Part shown: positions 59,652-64,000 of the stretch, one piece after another | Layout of the letters: every line of letters begins with the position of its first letter | Position numbering within the stretch: the first letter of the stretch is position 1 | Assembly (NCBI RefSeq): GCF_014202035.1 | Contig: NZ_JACHFR010000005.1 | Coordinates: forward strand, 1-64,000 | Source of the DNA: Treponema rectale | GTDB lineage: Bacteria > Spirochaetota > Spirochaetia > Treponematales > Treponemataceae | Reading direction: 5' to 3' | DNA length: 64,000 bases | The notes under the pieces: model-generated | Told to the model about the DNA's origin: nothing | What the model saw: only the letters and a program-made list of their open reading frames with translations | The model's database searches: none | Made by a program: the position numbers and the translations under genes

Positions 59652-60146
59652 TTACAGATCTACGTTTAAGCCGGAAACTGCATTTTTTGCAAGACCTTCA
59701 CGGAATTCAACGAGACGCTTTCTTAAAGATTCATCATTAAGTGCAAGAATCTGAAGTGCAAGGTAAGCCGCATTTTTAGCATTATTTATTCCTACGCTTG
59801 CAACAGGAATTTGAGGAGGCATCTGTACTACAGAAAGAAGAGCATCCATTCCCCCAAGCCCGTTAGAAACTCCGGGAGTTACGCATTCCAGAGGAACGCC
59901 GATAACAGGAAGAACGGTAAGACTTGAAATTACACCAGGAAGGGCGGCACTTAAACCGGCACCTGCTATAATGACCTTTGCACCTTCTTTTTCTACCTGA
60001 CGCACTGTCTGGGCAAGAAGTTCTCCTGAGCGGTGTGCGGACAGGATGTGTGCCTTGTAATCCACGCCGTATTCTTTAAGAACAGCGGCGGCCTTTTTCA
60101 TTGTTTCTGTGTCGGATTTAGAACCGAAAAATATTGCGACTTGCAT
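59652..60146 (-). CDS. purE: N5-carboxyaminoimidazole ribonucleotide mutase
   Basis: Converts N5-CAIR to CAIR (or AIR plus CO2 to CAIR) in purine synthesis. The protein is 164 aa, with the N-terminal GSKSD, SAHRS near residue 42, IIAGAGLSAALPGVISS, and LSVVQMPPQIPVASVG. The start at 60146 (MQVAIFFGSKSD) was chosen because the promoter -10 box ends 5 nt upstream; an in-frame GTG at 60161 lies upstream of the expected transcript. No ribosome-binding site is present, so the mRNA is probably leaderless. The downstream neighbour is purF. Confidence 0.92.
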   Translation of the reverse strand: MQVAIFFGSKSDTETMKKAAAVLKEYGVDYKAHILSAHRSGELLAQTVRQVEKEGAKVIIAGAGLSAALPGVISSLTVLPVIGVPLECVTPGVSNGLGGMDALLSVVQMPPQIPVASVGINNAKNAAYLALQILALNDESLRKRLVEFREGLAKNAVSGLNVDL

Positions 60147-60151
60147 ATCAA

Positions 60152-60180
60152 AAGATATCACAACGCAACTTAATTTACAA
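60152..60180 (-). promoter_or_regulatory. Leaderless promoter of purE
   Basis: On the minus strand: TTGTAA, a 17-nt spacer and TATCTT, 5 nt before the ATG. It is divergent from the alarmone synthetase promoter; the two -35 boxes are only 6 bp apart. Confidence 0.68.
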
Positions 60181-60186
60181 TAAAAT

Positions 60187-60216
60187 TTGCCTGAATGATT
60201 TAAAAATAGGTATATT
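60187..60216 (+). promoter_or_regulatory. Leaderless promoter of the alarmone synthetase gene
   Basis: TTGCCT, an 18-nt spacer and TATATT, with the ATG at 60224 exactly 7 nt after the -10 box and no ribosome-binding site. Confidence 0.72.
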
Positions 60217-60223
60217 GTCAGAT

Positions 60224-60916
60224 ATGGATAAAGAACTTGTAGTAAAGAATGCCATGGGTGGAATGTCGGATTTTACCCCTGCAAAAGTAATAAATACAGC
60301 CCTTGAGTTTCAGCAGCTTCTTATGCTGTATGAAAGCGGAATCAAGCAGATTACAACGAAGTTTGAAATTCTTGAGGATGAATTTGAAAGCAAGCATCAG
60401 CGTAATCCTATAAGTACGATTTCCAGCAGGATAAAAGACCCTTTGAGTATTGCAGAAAAACTTCAGCGTAAGGGACTGGATCTTACCATAGACAATATGG
60501 TGAACCGTCTTCATGATATAGCCGGAATCCGCGTAACCTGTCCTTTTGTAAGTGATGTTTATCACGTAATGCAGATGCTTTTGAATCAGGAAGACATCAA
60601 GCTGATAAAAATGAAGGACTATATTAAGGAACCGAAATCTAACGGATACAGAAGCCTTCATGTAATTGTAAAAGTAGGCGTTTATTTTAGTGACCAGAAG
60701 CGGGAAATTCCTGTTGAAATTCAGATCCGTACTATTGCCATGGATTTCTGGGCCAGTCTTGAACATCAGCTTCATTATAAAAAGGATTATTCAATGCCGG
60801 ATGATGTTGATGTGGAATTGAAGAATATTGCCGATACAATCTGGAATACTGACAGCAGGATGCAGAAACTTGCAAAGAATATTCCCGGATTTGTGGAATA
60901 TGGTCCTGAATCATAA
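60224..60916 (+). CDS. Small alarmone (p)ppGpp synthetase
   Basis: A 230-aa RelA/SpoT synthetase domain without the HD hydrolase, TGS or ACT parts, i.e. a RelQ/RelP-type SAS. Motifs include RLHDIAGIRVTC (substrate loop), EPKSNGYRSLHVIV and EIQIRTIAMDFWASLEHQLHYK. It makes ppGpp/pppGpp from ATP and GDP/GTP under stress. The start at 60224 was chosen because the promoter overlaps any longer frame (an in-frame ATG at 60134 lies inside purE). It is followed after 12 nt by a transglutaminase-like gene. Confidence 0.9.
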   Translation: MDKELVVKNAMGGMSDFTPAKVINTALEFQQLLMLYESGIKQITTKFEILEDEFESKHQRNPISTISSRIKDPLSIAEKLQRKGLDLTIDNMVNRLHDIAGIRVTCPFVSDVYHVMQMLLNQEDIKLIKMKDYIKEPKSNGYRSLHVIVKVGVYFSDQKREIPVEIQIRTIAMDFWASLEHQLHYKKDYSMPDDVDVELKNIADTIWNTDSRMQKLAKNIPGFVEYGPES

Positions 60917-60928
60917 TACAATTTAGTA

Positions 60929-62236
60929 ATGAAAAAGATTTGTTTCATTATAGCAGTGGTATTTTTTTCTTGTGCGGCGGTATCTGCAGATGAAGTTTCT
61001 GATATTGCAGAAGCCAGGGCCCTTATTGAAGATTCGATGACACTGTGCGGAGTAGAAAGGGACTCTTCTGAATTTACGGCGGCCATTGAAGATTTTGAGC
61101 TTTTTACTGCTACCCTTAACGAAACTGTTACCTCTGATGATTCCCTTTCTGATGAAGAACTTGCAGAAATAATACTTACCTTTGTTTATGACAACGTTTT
61201 AAGAAACTATCAGTTAAATCAGAGTTTTGTAGACAGAGCTTTTTCTACGGGAGTTTATAACTGCGTGAGTTCCAGCATCATATATGCGGCTTTTGCAAAA
61301 AGTGCGGGGCTTGATGTGAGGGCTCAGGTTACTAAAGACCACTGTTTTATAACGCTTTATACCGGAACAAAAAAAATTGATGTTGAAACTACTAATCCTT
61401 ACGGTTTTAATCCCGGCGTAAAAAAGGCTGTAGCTAAAAATGCAAACATGACTCATTATGTTACTGTTCCAAAACGTTACTATAATGGAAGAAAAGAAGT
61501 AAGTACTAAGATGCTTGCTTCTTTGCCTGCAAGAAACCTTATGTCTTCTCTTACTGACAGAAGTATGGATGAAGAAGCAGAGGAACTTGCTTTAAGGCGG
61601 ATGGATTATCTTTCAGAGTGCAGTGAGGCAGAAAAAGAAGAAGCTTTAAATGATTATATTCTGTGTGTCAGAAATCATGCTGTTACTCTTGATCGTGCCG
61701 GGAAGCCTGAGCAGTCCCTGGAACTTCTTGAGAATTTAATGGATTCTTACGGAGTCAGGAGAGCCATTTCAAAAGATTATGATGATTTTTATTATAATGC
61801 CATGGCCCGCTTTTATAACAACAGGGATTTTGAAGGCGGCTGGGCTTTTATTCACAGGCATGATGGCGGAAAGTACGTATCGATAGAAGGTTTTAACAAA
61901 GCCAATGACATGATGATTCTCGGCTGGAATGAAAGTTTTTTTGATAAAATTTTGAATAGTACCGAAGGGAAATATGCACAGATGTCTCAGGAAGAAAGAT
62001 ATCTGACTGCTGCAAAAGCTGCTGCTTCTGCTTATAAAGATAATCCTTCTGTACGCGAGCTGAAAAAATATTCTGATACATTTTATAGAAATTATGGAGT
62101 TTGTGTTCATAATAATTTTGCGGAACTTGCAAATGCCGGAAAGTATGAAGAGGCAAGAGCGGTTCTTGAATTGGGACTTAAAAATTATCCTGACAGCGCT
62201 AATCTGAAACGGGATTTAAAGAGTCTTAACCGTTAA
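60929..62236 (+). CDS. Secreted transglutaminase-like protein with TPR-type tail
   Basis: A 435-aa protein with a signal peptide (FIIAVVFFSCAAVSA, cleavage near residue 20; the Cys is not in a clear lipobox). A transglutaminase-like core follows: Cys near residue 111 in GVYNCVSSS, then His in TKDHCFITLYT and the acid in KIDVETTNPYG. The last ~200 residues are helical, ending in a TPR-like repeat (ANAGKYEEARAVLELGLKNYPDSANL). Such proteins may be peptidases or peptidoglycan-associated. It is 12 nt after the alarmone gene; a weak extra promoter (TTGTGG, 17 nt, TAATAC) may precede it. No ribosome-binding site is visible. Confidence 0.78.
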   Translation: MKKICFIIAVVFFSCAAVSADEVSDIAEARALIEDSMTLCGVERDSSEFTAAIEDFELFTATLNETVTSDDSLSDEELAEIILTFVYDNVLRNYQLNQSFVDRAFSTGVYNCVSSSIIYAAFAKSAGLDVRAQVTKDHCFITLYTGTKKIDVETTNPYGFNPGVKKAVAKNANMTHYVTVPKRYYNGRKEVSTKMLASLPARNLMSSLTDRSMDEEAEELALRRMDYLSECSEAEKEEALNDYILCVRNHAVTLDRAGKPEQSLELLENLMDSYGVRRAISKDYDDFYYNAMARFYNNRDFEGGWAFIHRHDGGKYVSIEGFNKANDMMILGWNESFFDKILNSTEGKYAQMSQEERYLTAAKAAASAYKDNPSVRELKKYSDTFYRNYGVCVHNNFAELANAGKYEEARAVLELGLKNYPDSANLKRDLKSLNR

Positions 62237-62243
62237 ATTTTTT

Positions 62244-63035
62244 TTATTTCAGCACACTCAGGATTTCTTCCTGCGTCATGTGCCTCCACTGTCCTGGAAG
62301 AAGGGCGGGGTCCAGGTGCAGGTTTCCCATAACAGTACGCTTAAGGTAAGAAACGTGATTGCCTAAGGTTTTTATCATGCGTTTTACCTGATGAAATTTT
62401 CCTTCGCTGATTGTAAGGGTGCATTCATCGGAAGAAATAAAACTCAGTACTGAAGGCTTGCAGGTAAAGGCCGGCTTGTAACCTGCAGAAGTATAATTGT
62501 GCTCTGCTTCTATAAAAAATCCTTCGCTGCATTTTTTTATGTATTCTTTCTGTTCTTCTTCGGAGCAGGGATTTTTAAGTTTTAAATAATAGGTTTTGTC
62601 ACAGTGAAATTCCGGTATGGTAATTCTGTGGCTGTAGTCACCGTTTGTCGTAATTATAAGAAGCCCTTCTGTATCAGCATCCAGCCGTCCGACTGTATGC
62701 AAAGTTCCCAGATTAAATTTTTCTGCTTCATCTTTTAACTCTTGTGGAATATCCTGAAAAACTAAAGGAGGATTTGTTTTTAAATTTGAATCTCTGTTGT
62801 TTGAACATATACAGCCTGACTTTTTGTTCATCATGATGTAGATGTCAGGCCGTAAATCAGAAGGAATGCCGTTTATAGTTATTGAATCTTCAAAAAGATT
62901 GATTCTTGTACCGCCGGTTAAAATCCTGATGCCGTTTACTTCAAAAACATTACGCTGAAGAAAACGGCGGATTTTTTTGTTGGTAGAAAAACCTCTTCTT
63001 GCAAGTATAACATCAGTTCGTTCTAAAAACGGCAT
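62244..63035 (-). CDS. rsuA: RsuA/RluB-family pseudouridine synthase
   Basis: A 263-aa rRNA pseudouridine synthase: N-terminal S4 domain (residues 1-60; DVILARRGFSTNKKIRRFLQ) and a catalytic domain with the Asp in GRLDADTEGLLIITTNGD. The C-terminal part has EGKFHQVKRMIKTLG. The short S4-plus-catalytic arrangement fits RsuA/RluE better than RluB, but the target uridine cannot be told. It starts 6 nt after the purC stop with no clear ribosome-binding site, so it is probably translationally coupled to purC. Confidence 0.87.
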   Translation of the reverse strand: MPFLERTDVILARRGFSTNKKIRRFLQRNVFEVNGIRILTGGTRINLFEDSITINGIPSDLRPDIYIMMNKKSGCICSNNRDSNLKTNPPLVFQDIPQELKDEAEKFNLGTLHTVGRLDADTEGLLIITTNGDYSHRITIPEFHCDKTYYLKLKNPCSEEEQKEYIKKCSEGFFIEAEHNYTSAGYKPAFTCKPSVLSFISSDECTLTISEGKFHQVKRMIKTLGNHVSYLKRTVMGNLHLDPALLPGQWRHMTQEEILSVLK

Positions 63036-63041
63036 GTTGTT

Positions 63042-63893
63042 CTAGAGGTCTTTTCCAGTAATTTTTTTAACGCATTCATGATAGAGTGCGCTTGTCTTTG
63101 CAACAACATCTTCCGGAATTGATTTAATGTTAGGATCTCCGGCAAGGTTATTGTCTTTAAGCCAGTCGCGTACAAACTGCTTGTCATAGCTTGCAGGACT
63201 TGTTCCTGTTTTGTAGGTATCAAGATTCCAGAAGCGGCTTGAGTCTGGAGTAAGAACTTCATCGCCAAGAACCAGCTCTCCGTTTTCATCAAGACCGAAT
63301 TCAAACTTTGTATCGGCAATGATGATTCCGTTTTTGTAAGCATGGTCGTAGCATTTTTTGTAAATTGCAAGAGCAGCATTCTGAATCTTAGTTGCCAGTT
63401 CTTCACCAAGGTCTTTTTTCATGTAGTCAAAAGTTACGTTGATATCATGACCTTCTGCTGCTTTTGTTGAAGGGGTAACGATAGGCTCTTCAAGTTTTTC
63501 TGCCTGTTCGTATTTTTTGTCAAAACTGTGTCCGAGGAATGGTTCACCTTTTTTGTATGCCTCATACATTGAACCGAACATGTATCCGCGTACGATTACT
63601 TCATAAGGAATCATCTTAAGTTTCTTTACGAGGATTGTGCGTCCTTCGTATTCACTTTTCTGGAATTCTGCAGGCATGTCTTTAAGGTCTGAAGAAATCA
63701 TGTGATTCTTTACGATATCTTTTGTAAGACCGAACCAGAAATTTGAAAGGGCATTAAGAACCTTTCCTTTGTCTGTAATCATGGTAGGAAGGATTACGTC
63801 AAATGCGCTGATGCGGTCTGTCGTAACGATAACCATTCTTCCGTCTTCAAGATCGTAAACTTCACGAACTTTTCCACTGATAATTTTTTTCAT
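63042..63893 (-). CDS. purC: SAICAR synthetase
   Basis: Phosphoribosylaminoimidazole-succinocarboxamide synthase: ATP plus CAIR plus aspartate to SAICAR. The 283-aa protein has GKVREVYDLEDGRMVIVTTDRISAFDVILP at the N-terminus, the EVIVRGYMFGSMY segment, the ATP-site DTKFEFGLDENGELVLGDEVLTPDSSRFW and the C-terminal YDKQFVRDWL. A GGGGTAAG ribosome-binding site precedes the ATG. It forms an operon with rsuA. purE and purF lie 2-4 kb away on the same strand but in separate units. Confidence 0.94.
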   Translation of the reverse strand: MKKIISGKVREVYDLEDGRMVIVTTDRISAFDVILPTMITDKGKVLNALSNFWFGLTKDIVKNHMISSDLKDMPAEFQKSEYEGRTILVKKLKMIPYEVIVRGYMFGSMYEAYKKGEPFLGHSFDKKYEQAEKLEEPIVTPSTKAAEGHDINVTFDYMKKDLGEELATKIQNAALAIYKKCYDHAYKNGIIIADTKFEFGLDENGELVLGDEVLTPDSSRFWNLDTYKTGTSPASYDKQFVRDWLKDNNLAGDPNIKSIPEDVVAKTSALYHECVKKITGKDL

Positions 63894-63958
63894 TTTCTTA
63901 CCCCGGATTTGCAGCGGCTTTCAGAAAAGTCACTGCTCGTTTTCTCAAGATTTTACTG

Positions 63959-63979
63959 ATTTACAGGGGCCTTGTAAAT
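63959..63979. other. Small hairpin upstream of purC
   Basis: ATTTACA and TGTAAAT form a 7-bp stem with a 7-nt loop in the purC upstream region. Nothing else is recognisable in 63894-64000 and no riboswitch consensus was seen. Confidence 0.4.
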
Positions 63980-64000
63980 GTTTGTTATGTGGACACCCGC

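Overview
The window most resembles a chromosome segment of a host- or gut-associated Treponema (Spirochaetota). Supporting this are AT-rich DNA with many homopolymer runs, a GldG/DUF4340-type ABC exporter operon, a type III glutamine synthetase beside a type I enzyme, a cobalamin riboswitch, several lipoproteins and an indolepyruvate:ferredoxin oxidoreductase. Genus is inferred from gene content; no database was searched.

Layout. 1-0.3 kb: end of an rRNA locus with two tandem 5S genes. 0.3-13.3 kb: core genes (purine nucleoside phosphorylase, a four-gene ABC system, an LtaS-like sulfatase, NudC, tRNA-Cys, a Nudix/Na-Pi transporter operon, an acyl-CoA synthetase). 13.6-16 kb: iorAB. 16.2-37.1 kb: a nitrogen-assimilation block of asnB-carA, a B12-riboswitch-controlled lipoprotein, carB-glnA-ANTAR regulator, gltBD, glnN and an Amt-PII fusion. 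37.2-39.7 kb: phenylacetate-CoA ligase, an ACT protein and a thioesterase. 39.7-57 kb: accessory DNA. It holds remnants of a type I restriction locus (GxxExxY, Fic, BRO, hsdM- and hsdS-like pieces), a 9.5-kb segment bounded by 85-bp inverted repeats (tyrosine recombinases, IS21 element, foreign lipoprotein, radical SAM mobile pair), crcB, a frameshifted YiiX-like gene, McrBC and a dead PIN toxin. 57-64 kb: core genes again (endonuclease-fold lipoprotein, purF, purE, small alarmone synthetase, transglutaminase-like protein, rsuA, purC).

How the parts work together. The nitrogen block covers ammonium uptake (Amt-PII), capture (two glutamine synthetases, GOGAT) and glutamine use (AsnB, CarAB). 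Every transcription unit in it with its own recognisable promoter starts with one or two terminator-like hairpins, and the asnB and carB leaders are near-identical. An ANTAR-type RNA-binding response regulator is encoded in the carB-glnA operon. This suggests a common attenuation circuit and is the strongest candidate for an undescribed system here. IorAB, PaaK, the ACT protein and the thioesterase suggest fermentative conversion of aromatic 2-oxoacids to aryl-CoA and aryl acids.

Other recurring signals are promoters whose -10 box lies 5-9 nt before the start codon with no ribosome-binding site (leaderless genes), palindromic repeats in convergent intergenic regions, and an in-frame palindromic insertion that splits the Fic catalytic motif.
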